From positions 5,275,876 to 5,339,875 of the forward strand of contig CM037792.1 in the NCBI GenBank assembly GCA_021229015.1: a stretch of DNA of 64,000 nucleotides, given 5' to 3'. The notes beneath the pieces are model-generated. The model saw only the letters and a program-made list of their open reading frames with translations, ran no database searches and was not told the DNA's origin. The position numbers and the translations under genes are program-made. The DNA is from Solen grandis. Lineage: Eukaryota > Mollusca > Bivalvia > Adapedonta > Solenidae. How positions within the stretch are numbered: the stretch's first letter is position 1; the number at the start of each line of letters is the position of its first letter. Shown in pieces: positions 13,851 to 28,700 of this stretch.

Positions 13851-16800
13851 AAGACATACCTGCCATGTCCCGTCTGTGATATCAACCCCCATCTGTTTTG
13901 TTTGTCATAATATTAACGTTTGATAAAAGACAATACCTCGAGATAATGACATTATTCGAAACTCATCCGACAAGCTCGGGAAAAAAACTGAGTGCGTCCG
14001 GATAATCACAAAACCACTATTGAAAACTATACGTATTGAAGTATTTGGGTTATAGAATTCTGTAATGGCCCTTTATAGTCGCCCTTTGGTTAAACTTAAA
14101 CCCATTTCAAGTTGAAGATCATGCAAGATATTTCCACATTCTGATAGTTTTCCCAATTAAGTTGTAAATTTCATATTTCCAAATTACCTAAATACAAGGG
14201 AAAAAGAAAAACAGTACAAGTAGCAAGGTATTCTATTGAAATAGATCGCCGATGAGTGAATTTTCAGTGCTTAAGGGTGTCTTCTATAGCGTTATAAATC
14301 ACGAATTTAAAGTCAGCTCAGAGCGGCTTCCTCTCCCAAAACTTTCTCCATATAAGTTTTGATTTAAATTATTTCCTGTGTACTCATTCCTTCAGGCAAA
14401 TATGGTGTAGGCTACAAACGTTTAATTCAATAGGAAAAAAAAAGTGAACAGTGCTTGTCGACCTTCTCCCCAAATTTAAATTTTCTTTCGATTGGACGAG
14501 TGTCACTCTGGGCAAATTACTTGTACAGCTCAGTGTAATGTCACGTCTCAAGATTATTTTTTTTAATTCTGATTTGTAATTTCATCCTCTGTGGACGCGC
14601 GCGAGGGCTCGTGCTCCCCCGGTTTGGGTTCAGTGTTTATCAATAACCACCGCTGTTGTAATCTAGACGAGAGAGACGTCAAAAGTACCACACTAAGCCT
14701 GTGTCCAGCGAGCTACAGGTCACGATATACTAAATACTACCCCCTCTGTCACAGGTCAAATATCATCTTACTACGTCCGAGCAGTTTTTCGTCGAATTTA
14801 TCAACTGATTTAGTTAGCATTAAAAGAATGGAACTCACGACATAACATCGGTGAAGAAGACATATTTTATTTTCCAACTAGTTTCGACCATTACCGGTAT
14901 TCATCGGGATTATAATAAAAAAATACAATAATTTTGTTCCTGGTGTACATAAGAAGTACATAAAAAGAAATATATTGTTGTAAATTTAATTGTGATAAGA
15001 CAGGTAGTGGTTCAATTAGGAGTAAACGTCCGTATCATTAAAAGGGGTGAAGTCCGTTTTAGGACATGAATATGCAGGACCCACTCTAAGGCATTAGCAT
15101 AATAATGTTTATTGGGTTAGACCAGTACTTTAAACCAAGACCCCCCACCCACACGAACACACAATATTCGGATCCATAGTAATGTTATACGCCTCCACTG
15201 GACCACGTATAATGGTTTCGCTACATTTCGGACCTCATGGCCTTTCACGGAGATAACCAAGGTTTCCTAATGTTTCATTAGGGTACATTGGTTGTCCAAG
15301 ACAAAGCGGAACCATTAAAGTGACCTTACCTTAAGTTTGAGTCATGGCGCATTTTGCAGACAACCAAGGACATTCTTCCTTTAAGTCATACTCTGCACAG
15401 TGTTGTTAAAGATATACGAGCACATATATATATACCATATATATTCATATTTATCAGTGGAATTAGAAATAACATGTCATATGCACGTAACGTAAGAATA
15501 AAGACTGGAAACATTAAATGCTTATGAAGGTTCTTCGTTGTGGAATAAATTGCAAACTACAATAAGGTAGTTTTCATTACGACATAATGCAGTGCTTGTT
15601 CTCTTCAATACGTTAGAATCGATGGGTAGAAATTGCGTAAGAGACACTGCACGGGACACGACACGACAGTTTCTTCTCCATGTGAGTAAGAAAATTGATG
15701 CACGCAAGAGTGTACAATCAGATCTGACAATATATATTAAAAAGTTAATAAGGTATCATGGTTCTTCCGAGAAAAAAAAGTCTTTAACCTCAAAAGTTTA
15801 CAATACCGGTCTCAAATCGGTACTGGCGGCTGTAGGATACAACGGGTTCCATAGTAACAGTTAACACGAAGCTATTTTTATATATTAAAAATTATTACGT
15901 TTTTCCTTTAGAAATTTTCAGCAAAGTCTAATAACTCGATCTTCCCCAACCCTTTAAATAATTTTTAAAAAAAAAGGACACACACAGACTTGAGAGATCT
16001 AAATCAAACCACTTGGACATAAATAGTTTAAGTATAAGTAAGCGGGTCCTATATTTCAGTTTATCAGGGATACAGCGGGTGGTCATAGGGGACATGTTGC
16101 CCCCACAATATCGGGTTAAAACAGACCGATAAACCAACACGAATCAACACAAATCGAATGTTAAGAGTTGAAACCGCATTGTCAACAACCATTGCTGTTA
16201 TCAGGAAGTCCACGGTCAGAAAATGCTCGTTATCTGTCTATTTCGGTCGGAGTCAAAGATACGATAACGTCAGAAGACTCAGAACGACGTTTCATTCAAC
16301 AGTGTCAGTTTCAATCTTGAAACAATACACATGGCTAGACCGACCAAAGAAACAAACACAGTCTTCCCAGGCCACAATCCAACAATGGGCAATATTTTTA
16401 TACCCTTATATACAGTACAAAGAAGTATTTACACGCTTATAGAACACACAAAAAATGTGAATTAAAGCGAATTAACAAATAGAGATTGTCTATTTATCGA
16501 TAAAAGGGTGATAAAGATATAGCGCACATGAAAGAAGGTTACTAATCTGTTATTGAAATGGGCCATTAAGTAATCTACCCGACTTTTTCAGCTAATTCCA
16601 CTGCAAATTTTTACGTGTTGTATGACTCAATTAGGGGGGCAAAAACTGACACCTGGGACTATTCCGATATGCAAACAGACACATATTTCAATATTTGTTC
16701 GGCGTAATTTGGGAGCAATTATCTGGAGGTTTCCGTGTGTATTGTCTCATACTTTGTTTTTAATACCCAGAAGAAACATGTGGCGGGTTTATGAGGAGTA

Positions 16801-19800
16801 ATCTCGTGTCATGAATTGCATTAAAGTGAGTTAATATACATTTAATGAACTGAATTTGCAGTTTCATGAAAGCCCCCCTTGTTTGATAGTTATTTTATGA
16901 TTTCACAAGTGAGAACAGCTTAAAGAATGTGAAATGACTGAACATTTATATCGTACAACATTCAAAGAGTATAAGTGTTGATAGAGGAAAATTAGATCGA
17001 AAACGAAACAGAAATGCAAATAAACATTAAGACAAACTAAGAGAGAGAAAGAGGAGAGAGAGTCAGAGAGAGAAAGGCAGAGGGAGAGATACACACAAAC
17101 AGACAGAAGAGAGAGATCTTGCCTTACCCATTGCGCCACTAAATATCACCAAAGTAAACACAGCAATTCTTAAGTCCATGGCTCCTGTTCAAACCTCTAA
17201 AACACGTTTTATAACAAGTGACAGAAAAGTCTTAAAATTTTCCCGCGATTGGAATAGTCCGGACAGAGTGACTAGTTCATTGAACAGCACTGAACTGAAT
17301 ACTTGCCGTTATAATACATTCGCCTCACATAGCGATACCGTACTAGGTTACCTCCCTTCGTAACGCACTATTAATCTCGCTATAACATGCGCTACGTATA
17401 CACCGTTCACTTTTTTTAAGTCGTCATGAGGAAAAAGCGAAAATCATTTATTGAAAAATAGAGCAATGTAAACACATTTGTTTGCCATTCTCTTTATAAC
17501 TAAGTACTTCATGAGTCTACTTGTTTGCTCATATCAATACTTTGTCAACACTATAAAGGTCTCGTCCATTTTAAAGCTAGGAATTTATGTTTTGTGCGGG
17601 GCGTTTATCTCTTAATGGGTCAATATCAATTGATATGGCATTATTTATTCAAGTCAGTGTAAATTGTAATAAACTATAATAAACTTGACATTTCTGGTAT
17701 ATAGATTTAGTCATACAGAAATACATGGAGAAATGGGGAACAGACAGACTGGCAGACAGACAGGCAAGATAGTAAGAGAGTAAGAGGAAAAAAAAACAGT
17801 AGCGATAAATTGAATCACAGACTGGCAATAAAAGGAAAAAAAGACGTATACGAGAATGATGTAATGTAACACAAAAACATCATATACGAGATAAACAGGA
17901 GAACTTGGCATAAGAAGGCTTCAGACGTGAGATTTCTGCCCTGATTAATGCACCGTCCTGACATATCTATAAATGTACTCGGGTTTCAAGGAAATAAAAA
18001 CAAGATAGTTATTTTCAGACAGAATAAAACAAAGGCTGATAGAAATAAATTTCCTTTCTTAACTTCCTTTTTTCTGGACTGAATCTGACAAGAACATAAT
18101 ATAATAAAGAAAACTAGAGATGTGACCATTGGACACGGATGTCCCCGTTGTTTTGTTTGATTAGACTGGTATCAAATCAACGAACACAACATAAAATTAA
18201 ACCAAATCTGCCAGAAATCGTGGTTATGGTTCATTTTATTACATAAGGATTTTAAATCGCAAAGAAAACTTCTCAATTATTATTCAAAGGATTTTCGTTA
18301 TTTGTAAAAGCAGCTGTCGATTTTTTTTTGATTTTTTTTTAGATCTACCGAGGGCATAATGGCGAGTTGTATTCGTAAATCAATAACTTCACCATATTTG
18401 AGTTGACGATATGGCCAGGTGTTTTCATCGTTTAAATTTAGTTAACAGAATTTATTTTAGTCGCTATTAAAGGATGTTATCAGTGGCACGGCTTTAGTGT
18501 TTCAAATACCTACAAGCAGAATGCATATACATTGGAGTGACAGATCGTGGGTTCGATTTCCGGCTGTGGCTTACTAAACTCTGAGTGGCCTACCTTGTGC
18601 TCGACGCTCAAGACACATTTACGGTAGTTCTGTGACATATTATCCGGTGTCAGATTGTGACTGGTATGGTACCGTGCCATTTGTGGTATTGCAGTGTGAC
18701 ACTTCATCAACCTGTCACAAGTAGACACAGTCTGAAAATTTCGGTATTTTGTAAAACATGGCAAACAAACCTGAACAAAAACTTCATGAGTGCCACTATT
18801 TTATATCGTAGAGTTACTCGTAAATATAAAGATACAATACCGAAGGCGCTATGCACATTCAATTCTGAAACTTCCTTACAGAATAATTATACATTGCGCG
18901 TAAACAACGGTAACAAGTTCCACATTACGTCCTAGTATAATCTAGATTATTCAAATGCTTATTCATATCAGTTGATAGAAAAGTAGGCGCTATAGATACA
19001 GTCCGCGAACATTATGCATAATGCAGCCATTTTCAACAGTTAACCATGTACCGGTAACGTTTTTATAGAACTACAAGTCACTGTAATGTTTCAGATTACA
19101 TACAAATTCACGATAAAAATAATACTAACCACCCACTTATATGAAAAGCAAACATTGATTTCCACCTAGACAGTAGTCGTACATTTAAGAACTATAAGAA
19201 AAGCATTTTATGTTTCATTTTCGGACTACGATTATACTAAACACCCCAGACAAACAATTAAAGCAGGATCATTTACTCCAAAATTTGTATCGAATGTCAA
19301 TTATTGGATCAAGAGGAGATTATTACATGCCAGCCAAATATCGATTTGGATAAATCTACTTCTTTGGTACAGACGAACTATACATATTGTAGACTGGTAT
19401 TATATCCAGAATCTAATTTCATCGTCTATGTCAATGTACTTTATAACAATACCTTTCTTTTGATTGAAACATGTGCCTACATGTATGTATATCTATGACA
19501 CATTTACGCCAACAATTATTTGGTTACTGTTCATATATTTTATTTCATGTCGAAAAAAATTAAGCCGAATAAATGGCTCGTACCTCTCAATATTCAGTAT
19601 AAATGTAACAGAACTTGCACACACTCTTAATCAAGAGATGAATATGATCCATTTTTATCATGTTTTTAACAATACCTGTGTGTATAATAAACACGAATTT
19701 AGCGTCTAATGATGACACTGCTTAATCAACTTCCTGGCGTGTCGTCTGCCGAAAGAGCGATTTACAACATTTGGCGCCAAACCTAGGTGATCAAATGGAG

Positions 19801-20457
19801 CAATTTTCGCCATATGGTTTCCTATAAGTCACTGTACCAGGTGAGGACCGGGGCTACATTGTGACAAAATCAGAAGTAATTTGCCCAAGTCCTGATAGGG
19901 TTTTGATAAGAAAATCGATTTTCCAATAAGAATCATCGAAAATGCATCGCGTTTTGAGCCGGTGTGCACAGTAGGAACAACACGCCGTGAAATCAACCAT
20001 GCGCATCCATTAATGGAATTAGAAACCGCTGGCTGGCGCGGTTAACAGCGTTTTCATCATTGTATATAGCCCTTTGTTTTGTCAAACTGAAAAAGATATG
20101 CATTTTAACCGCAGATTGATTCTTCTCATTCAAGCATCAAAACATCCTAGTATTTCATCTCAGCGTGCAGTTAGTTATTTAATATCCCAATTAGGATATC
20201 AGATTTATGTTAATTTAATGAATCAAACAAAAAATCACTATTCAACAAAACTGCATTTACTTAATTTTTTAAGTCAGAATTCCCAGTTGTAATCAATTAT
20301 GGTTATATTTTCTATTTGTGAAATTTGAAGTTTTGGGCCGAGACACCGCACATTCTAATTAATGCCGTTTCTTTCATTCGGGTTAACGCCTCGCCGGCAG
20401 CATTTAAGTAAATTTAAATATCTTCTACATGAAACAAGAGATAATACTACCTCAGTG
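13851..20457. other. Non-coding, nothing firmly recognised
   Basis: A B-box-like GGGTTCGATTTCC near 18,551 suggests one more tRNA-related repeat. Frames near 15.6 and 16.2 kb (about 90 codons) match nothing I know. Confidence 0.6.
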
Positions 20458-20640
20458 CGATATGACACCGTAAGTAACTGCCACGATACCACACCCAGTC
20501 ACATGATCCTGACCCGACACTAGGTATTTCCAGACATGTATGTGCTGAGCGCCAAGCAAGTGAGTTTTAATGACTTTCTTTTGGTATGGTTCGTCCAAGA
20601 ATCGAACCCCGACTTCCTGGTTACGGACGAAATCGACGAG
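20458..20640 (-). mobile_element. SINE-like repeat, family 2 (reverse copy)
   Basis: CACCCAGTCACATGATCC, then CCGACACTAGG, GCGCCAAGCAAG and a reverse B-box-like GAATCGAACCCCG. These are the reverse complement of blocks seen at 62.0-62.2 kb. Fragments of the family also occur near 21,170 (GAGCGCCAAGCAAGG), 9,180-9,310 and 22,645-22,690. Confidence 0.5.
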
Positions 20641-20700
20641 TGGTGCAGAGAGAAAAATTGTATTGATATAACAAGGTAGTAATGTTTAGTGTAATGGGCA

Positions 20701-20732
<32 letters not shown>

Positions 20733-21295
20733 CTGTTAGTATACTGGTACATATTTTTCGTGGGCATGTCTTACTACACACAGGTGTATATTAATTAAAA
20801 AGAAATGAAGAAAAATTACCCCTATTGATATATTAATTTAATGTGACACTCATATTTTGTGTTATACCGATTCTATAGATCTATATAGAAGAAAAACTTT
20901 TACATTTATTTAAAATTTTACGATAATCTGATTTCGTCACTGATGTGGAGTGTATACATATTATGCATTTGTATAGTGTAGTTCTATTTGTTGCTGTATT
21001 TTTTGTACTGGTCTATACTGAGGCGGAAAATAAAGATATATTTGGTTTCAACTCATGTCGACAGTTTGGGATCTTCGTCTTCATGAGACAGATACCGTTC
21101 GGCCTCAGAAAGGTATCACGTGATATTTTTTTACATCGAACATCGGGCCAATGACTTATATATGTGCAGAGCGCCAAGCAAGGAAAATTTATACTCAGGA
21201 CCCAAGCAATCCCCACCCCATCCCTTTCCAAACAAAGCCCAGTAATTCTGACTATAACTAATACTGCTGCTGCTGTTAAGATTTATCAATGTTAA

Positions 21296-21508
21296 CCCTT
21301 TCCCTCATAGAGGAAACCATGAAAAGACCTATGCGAACAACATAAAACCAGATCAGCCTGCGAGTAACTCGCAGGCTGATCAGGTTTTATGCTGTTCGCT
21401 GCTCCTCAGTGGTCTGGAAATGAGGATTTTGTAATTAAATTTGGTAAGGTTTAACTGTGGTTTTCTGCAGATCAGTTAGGGACTATTGAGTCGTCAAATG
21501 AGTCCTAT
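21296..21508. mobile_element. Second copy of the piggyBac-like MITE, inverted, one end decayed
   Basis: It begins TTAA then CCCTTTCCCTCATA (TTAA at 21,292-21,295) and carries the same GCCTGCGAGTAACTCGCAGGC palindrome and the same interior as the copy at 1.14 kb, in reverse orientation. Similarity fades after GTCAAATGAGTC, so the right terminal repeat is degraded. Confidence 0.7.
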
Positions 21509-21775
21509 TGAAGTTAGCGGAACTACCTAAAATATAATCTAATAATGAGAAAAACGAAATATAAAGCAAAGCAATGCTAACATTAAATATAATAAAACAG
21601 TAATAACAAAAAATAGGAAAAAAAAGATAAAAATCATACAAATGTTAAAATTAAGTTGTCACATTAAACAGAAAATACACACAAGTTAGTGAAAGTAAAT
21701 TCATAGTTTTCATTATGTGTGACCCTTATCTGAAATGACCACACAGATCGACTATATTCGGCTATTTTCTTATGT

Positions 21776-22144
21776 GTGAAATCTATATCAAAAAACAATG
21801 TGCTTCTTGTCAAAGGTGATAATCAATCTTTATCTACGATAACAAACTTTCCCACAAGAGGAAAAATAATGTTAATATCAAACAAAATCTGCCGGAAATG
21901 TTTCGTGAATGATCGTGATTTGTCGGCAGTTTATCAAGAAACAAACGATGTCGAAAAACGAACACTGCCGAGTAAATACGAACCAAACCACGGAAAATGC
22001 AGGAAAATAATTGGCGATTTTTGGCAAATGATGTGCCAAACAGCTGTCAGGCAGCGTCTTGCACGTGAAACCTGCGGTCCTTCATGTCGGGACCAATATC
22101 TATCAACGTGTCGGATTGACACTAATGAAGCAGTTCGCGGATGT
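21776..22144 (+). CDS. Doubtful cysteine-rich open frame
   Basis: A 123-codon frame with CRKC near residue 40 and five more cysteines toward the end (CGPSC near 100-104, a final C). It has no recognisable family, no signal peptide and no clear splice sites. Most likely a chance frame in a slightly GC-richer patch. Confidence 0.12.
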
Positions 22145-22448
22145 TAAAAATCCAAGCACGTGTTTCCGTAAATTCCAGGTGTTCACCAGTACAAAGACCT
22201 ATTAAACAAAGATTGGCAACTAGTCTAAATATCACTACAACACTTTTCTGCTACACTTGTTGCATTTAAATAAAATAAAATTAATTAATCAAACAGTGAA
22301 ATAATTCCTTACAGTTGAGAAATGATTGTTTTATAGTATGGTTACAGTTTTCTCTGTAAGTTTTCCATGATCTGCTGTGTACCTTAACAATATTTTCCAC
22401 TGGCTTTTAAAGGAGTTCCTTATCTCTGTTTAATATATCTTTGACCAG

Positions 22449-22656
22449 TAACATCCTGGGTCAGAATTTGATGGAAAGGAAAGAAGACAAAGAACTTCAT
22501 CGTCATCATACCATTCTTCAGGACATATTATCCAGAAAATTACCATCGTTCGAAGTCCATGAGCAGCTTATCCAGTTGAAACGCAATACGCAGCTGTGGG
22601 TATTTGACGATGGAAATTTACATGCTTATCCCATACAAGATTTTTTTACAACTTTG
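22449..22656 (+). CDS. Orphan exon candidate, product unknown
   Basis: A pyrimidine-rich acceptor ending GACCAG at 22,448 opens a 208-base segment whose frame is open and ends exactly at a strong donor TTG|GTAAGT. It encodes about 69 residues including ILGQNLMERKEDKELHRHHT and LWVFDDGNLHAYPIQDFF, a mixed composition that looks protein-like. It enters with two bases needed from a previous exon and leaves in phase 0. Against it: the donor lies in a family-2 SINE-like fragment (TTTGGTAAGTCGCGGCT, also at 9.26 kb), and no partner exon is visible. I do not recognise the family. Confidence 0.3.
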
Positions 22657-22770
22657 GTAAGTCGCGGCTTGGGATCGAACCCATGTTACCCTAGTCTAGG
22701 GACTGAAGCTCGAACATCCGGTTTCATTCTTTACCTTATGAATATTCATGTGCAACTGTGTGACTGTTGA

Positions 22771-25700
22771 ACACAAATTGACTGGACTATACATGATACA
22801 TGTATATGAAGCAATGGATTTTTCTAGGTCGAATCTTGAGCTTCAATATTATATGAGCAAATAGAGAACACTCTGAAAAGACATTTAGGCATTACTGTCT
22901 GATCTTGGTATGCTCAAAGGGATCTGGCATGCAAGTTTGATCATTAATAAAGTACGTGTATACAGCGATTTAATGACCAAACTTACGAGTTAAGACACCT
23001 TTTGATATGCTATGTTTGCCCATGCATCAAAATGAACTTACGTGAAAGTAAAGAAAGTTGAAAGCCTATAACACTCGACAGAGGAGTTGGCAGTATCAGA
23101 GATAGATTGATAGAAAGTAAAAAAAAGTTCCACCAGGAATTTCTGCAAATGTCTTGGTTATCTGAAAATATGTGACTGAAAATAAAACAAACACATTAAT
23201 TTGTTCTAAAATATATTTCATATGTACTGATGTTTATAATATGTGAAAAATCAAGTATACTGACGAAATGTATTCCTAAATTACACAAGGAATGATGGAA
23301 CACCACTCATAAACATTTACTGACGTCACAGGGAGACAACCTTCATGTTGCAAATTGACAATCCACATGAAGAGTTATTCCCCTTTTTCTATTTTATTTC
23401 ATATTCAAAATGAACTACGACAAACAAATGAAAATTTTCATGCAATGTTCTATTACAACAGGAAATAAATGTCAATGAGTGTTTTCTTTAAAATAATCAC
23501 TAACATAACACATATAAAAAATATATTATATTTATCATTTCGCCAAAAAACAATAGAGAAAAAGTAATGTAATATGGCAATTGAGAAACATATAAACTCT
23601 ATCTATATGCTACAGCAGATTTACATTTTGATTAGGTTAGTGTATAAAAAAAGCAAAAGCAGATACAAACAATCCTAATCCTTTACACCTCTGGTTCACG
23701 AAAATATAAAATAGAGAAAGAAAGTTTACCTTCTCTAGTAAAACTACACTTGTATAGTGTAAACATTTTTTATTTCGCATATCATGATGAAATAAGGCTG
23801 GTTGACACTGAACTACACTTTGCCTGCCTTTAAAAAACTTCCACATACATCTTCAAGGCACCATCTCCAAACACATACCAAATTTTTCAGCAAGAATATT
23901 AGAGATGGTTTCTTGTTTTTACTGCAGATGAAAACTAGCTCACCGGATACAAAGGAAAAACTCTTCTTCTAACAAAATTCTTTACTAATAACAAGTAAAA
24001 GTAACCAAGTTTCTAACAATATTAAATTTGAAGCCAGATCTGAAAAATCATAAATGTCATCAGATAATGGAATATTCGAGAGATGACGAATTAGAGAAAA
24101 TAAGAAAACCCTTTACAAAATTATTAAGAAAATATAAAATATAGTTATTCTTTTTCCAACAGCTTTAAGTAGCAGACTATTCATTAGTAATAAAGCTTCA
24201 ACTCTGTTGATAAATAAAGAAAAACACATTTTAAAAATGATTAACAATAGAGGTACATCTATATAAATAAACTAACTCCCCCGTAATACATATAAAACTA
24301 ATATTTAGAAGTAGAATCACAATTAACTCCCAAACTCAGTTTTAATACTTTCTGTTTATCCTTTAATATAATGCTACATTATTTTCCAATAAATGTTTGA
24401 GTTAATTAAGAAACAAAATGCCATTATAATTATTAATCACAGAAGCCTTTCATTTTTTACTTGTTATTCGTGAAAACACTATGTAAATGGGGTATATACC
24501 TTTTACAATATATTCAGTATGTTTTTCATACTGAAATCGGCCAAAGATATCCTATCAATGTAGAGGCAAGTCTATAGTTTACTTCAGATTTGTAACAAAC
24601 AAGCTATCATTTCTATTTCATCTTTTTTATTACAGCAAAGTAAACAATCACACCAAAAACCTAAACTGATTTGATTATTATTTTTGCTTGCTTACATATT
24701 TATATATATAAAAAGAAAACAACCAAAGACCAACCTGAATTTTGCTCAATTAAACAAACTTAATCAAACATTAAAACAGGTTCCCCAGGATAAAAAGAAG
24801 ATATATTCTGAAAATCACTACATAAATTTATCTATATATGTTGTATCACAACACTGGCATATAAAAATTATTTCTCACCATTTGTTGATTAAGTAAAGTA
24901 CATCATCTTTAAAGGTAAAAGACATAAATATATTTTGTATATAACATACACAAAAATGAGCTAGTTAAATCTGTATAAACTATATACAACTAAAGGTACA
25001 ATTTACATACACATATAAAGCATCTACATACAACATATACATGACTGTTGATAGAATGTATACAAGGTTAGTATACATTTAAATGTGAATCAAGTGAAAT
25101 TATGTAAATGTCACTGTTATTGGAAATTAAATCACAAAATTATGAATTAAATTCATTTTGCCATTCAAAATCAAATTGTGTGAATATGAATGAATTACAT
25201 TCATTTCAATATGGTGAAATGTTTTACTTTATTTAGGATTACATAATGTGCATATGACATGATTTTTCCTGCACTCTTATAAAACCTTGAACAGGTGTTC
25301 TGAAATGAAAAGAAACCTAAATGTGAATGCGATGATATAATAAAATCAATTCTTATTTTATAATCGCCAGCATGTACATTCTATATACAGATAAAAATGA
25401 AAAGAATTCCTCATTATGATCACTTTACGATGTCTATACTTAACATTCACGAGGTAAACATAACAGATTAACTCATTCACAATGCTAATGTTGGACTATA
25501 TTTGTACAGGTCTACTTTCAGATAATTTGTAAAATCAAGTCTATCTACAACAATAAAGACTATCTCCTCCAGTAGTCTCCCTTGACCAGTTGAATATATT
25601 AGTTCCATCTTCTTACACCATGAGATACCATGAATCATCCTGAGCTGATGTGAAAAAAAAATCACACTGAACAGTTTATACATGCTTTACTCCAAAGTAT

Positions 25701-28700
25701 AGAACAGTAAACAGTATTAAACCTGATCAGCCTGCAAGTGACAGGCAAGCTTGTTTGGTTATATATATTATATATATATATATGAACATGTATATTTTAG
25801 ATCAAAAGCTTTCACGATATAAAGGGTAAAGAAACTAAATTTGGATCCAAAATAAAGCATGATCAACCTGTGAGAACTTTTCAGGCGGATAAAGTTATTA
25901 ATGATTTCATCAGAGTTTTTGAAATACTATGGTGGCTGTAACATCACTATTGATTGTGAATTATCCTTAGTATGGATTGGCATGTCCATGGTTTAAAATG
26001 GTGTAAAATGAAGTATCCAAATGGAAAGAGAGTTAAAATAGTATGAGCACTTTTATCATCACAATTCACAACCTGTTCAATCCATTTGTAACAAAGAAAT
26101 CAAGGGATGAGAGCAAAACTAGGCTAAGTGCATACATTTATAGAAGCACTATACTAGTTTTGCTCTCACCACTAAAAATGAGCTTCTTAACTTTACATCA
26201 ATAACAGATTTCAAGAATTCTAAGTTATGTTGTGCAGGGGTAAGACCAAGGCAGATATAATGCTGTGAATATGAGCTAAAGGGGAGTGGATTTCTGTAAC
26301 AACAATATATGTTATAACATTTGAAGTTCCCTGTGAAATATGGAATGTGTACAAAGTCATTTCAAAACTAACTGTGCATATCTCTACTTTAAATTATGGA
26401 AAAAAGGACAATAAAAAAAAAAACCTACTTAAAGACATGACATAAACTGGAAATATATTTAATTCTAGTGTCCTGGGCAGAGCTGACTTGCAAATTTTCT
26501 TACGATTCAAAAGAAACACACAGAAGAACAATATTTAAGATTTGTGTGTAGTAACAGTTTGACCATTTGGTGTTGTTCTGGAGACTGGAGTTAATAAAAA
26601 TAGTCCTATAACAATGTTTAGCTAATTACAGGAATAGTATTGTACCCCACTGAGTACCTACTAACAAGCACTGAGCTACCTCAAGCAAACAAGATGGCTT
26701 CTCCAGGTGAAAAAATTCTGAATGAGAGACCTGAGGCAGGGATTCAAACTTGTAGTGGAAAGGGACTCAGACACAATAACTCAGTCATTGAGGTCCACTC
26801 ATTACACAAAGCTTTCTCTTCTATTTTCTACCCTGCCAATAAACCTGTACTTAGGCTGCACAAAAAGATAATGCTTATTAGGAGGTAATTTATTAATTTC
26901 ATTTTTTTGTATGCCATCTTTCTCAAAGCATGTTTTTGTTAGCAGGCTTAAAGCACGGATGTACCCTTAGAAGAACATTAATAATGTAAACCCAGTAAGT
27001 TCAATCTTTTTCCTGTATTTTATACTTTATGATTTTTCTATGACTGCTGCAAAAATCCCTTATTTCTTTCGATTCCTTTATATTTTTATTTCGAAAAAAA
27101 AAAAAAAAGTTCTTCAGTTATGGAGGTAGTGAAAGTATTCTATTCTCCTATCCAATTATCTAACCTTCCAGCATAAATTGCCATACACTAATTTAACAGT
27201 CACAGATCCTTTCATCCAACTACATGTATACATTACCTCTACTGGAAGACCAAACCATCTACATATTTTAGATCAGCAATTTATTACTACATAAATGATA
27301 TTTTTAAGAAACTGATAATCAGTGCTTGTTTTAATATGTTTAACTTTCAGGGATTTTATCTACTGAATTATTTATTCTTTTCTTAGAAAGGACTGCTTCT
27401 AACACATAACCACTAAACACAAGAGCTCTGATAAGATACCAAGAGTATAAAACTAGATCTGCTTGCACGTAATAAAAAGTAATTTTAAACCTGAACGAGT
27501 ATGACCTGGTTCCCTCAACATCTTCATAGTACGGCTGAGTAGGAACCAGTAAATTGGATCAGCCAGTAAGTTACTTGTACTGGCACATTGGTATTCCTTA
27601 AAAGCTCTCATGTTGTACACTGTCAGGTTACTATCAACACTTGTCTCATGGGCCTCACAAGATTAAAGGCTACTTTTCTTTGGCACTTTAACCCCTGACC
27701 TTTCCAGTGTCACAAGCAGGCTGGTCAGGGTTTATACACTGGTCACATGGTCATACTGTCAAATAAACCCTCAAGCAGCCAAAGGTCAAGCAGCAAAGTA
27801 TTGGCTCCAATCTCCACTGAAGTGATTGACAGCTTACTTTGTTGACCAGTCCTCTACGTGACTGGACATTAGGTGTTTGCTCCAAACAATTCCCCCCGGT
27901 AGTTATGACAATAATCAGGGAAAGCAAATATTTAACCATGATAAATACTGACCCATGATGCAATGAGTAGTACAACAATAATGCATATATTTGAATAAAA
28001 TATTATAACTTTTAGGTAATGTGCAATGTGCTATTTGAGCAAGGGAGCTAATGTTTATTTGAGTTACATTTATTCAACTTATCAGTTCTGGAACATTGGT
28101 TTGTATTGTATAACTTAATTACACAGAAAGTAATCAACAAAGAATATATACAAGCAAATTTGAATTGTAAAATGTAAACAAATGGGAAATATCTTATATA
28201 AGACTTGATGTGCAAATAAAACAATTTTTATTTTTTTATTTATTTATTTGTTAACAAAATAATTATGACAGGGGTTACTTAAATTTTTTTGAATTTTAAA
28301 TTACTGAATCTAAGCCATTAAATTTTACGAAACAATTAAATAAAATAGGTACACAGGTGTGCAATTCTAATGAAAATGTTCAATTACAAATTAAAATATA
28401 CATCCACCATAACTTACATTCAAAATATGATATGTATTGGACGTTCACAACTGATATGTTCTCATGGACAACTCTATGGTAAAAACTCTCATATACTTAA
28501 ATACATAATGATTAACTGTCATTTTCTCTCACATTTCAAAATAATCAACCATCCCATCTTGAAATCCATTAACAGATTATTTTACATACAGAATCATTCA
28601 TCAAGTATGATACATACAAGGTTCATATACATTTTCTGAAGAGGTTTAAAATTCAAAATTAAGGACTTGCATAAATTGCAATTTGTGCTTCTTTTAAGGC

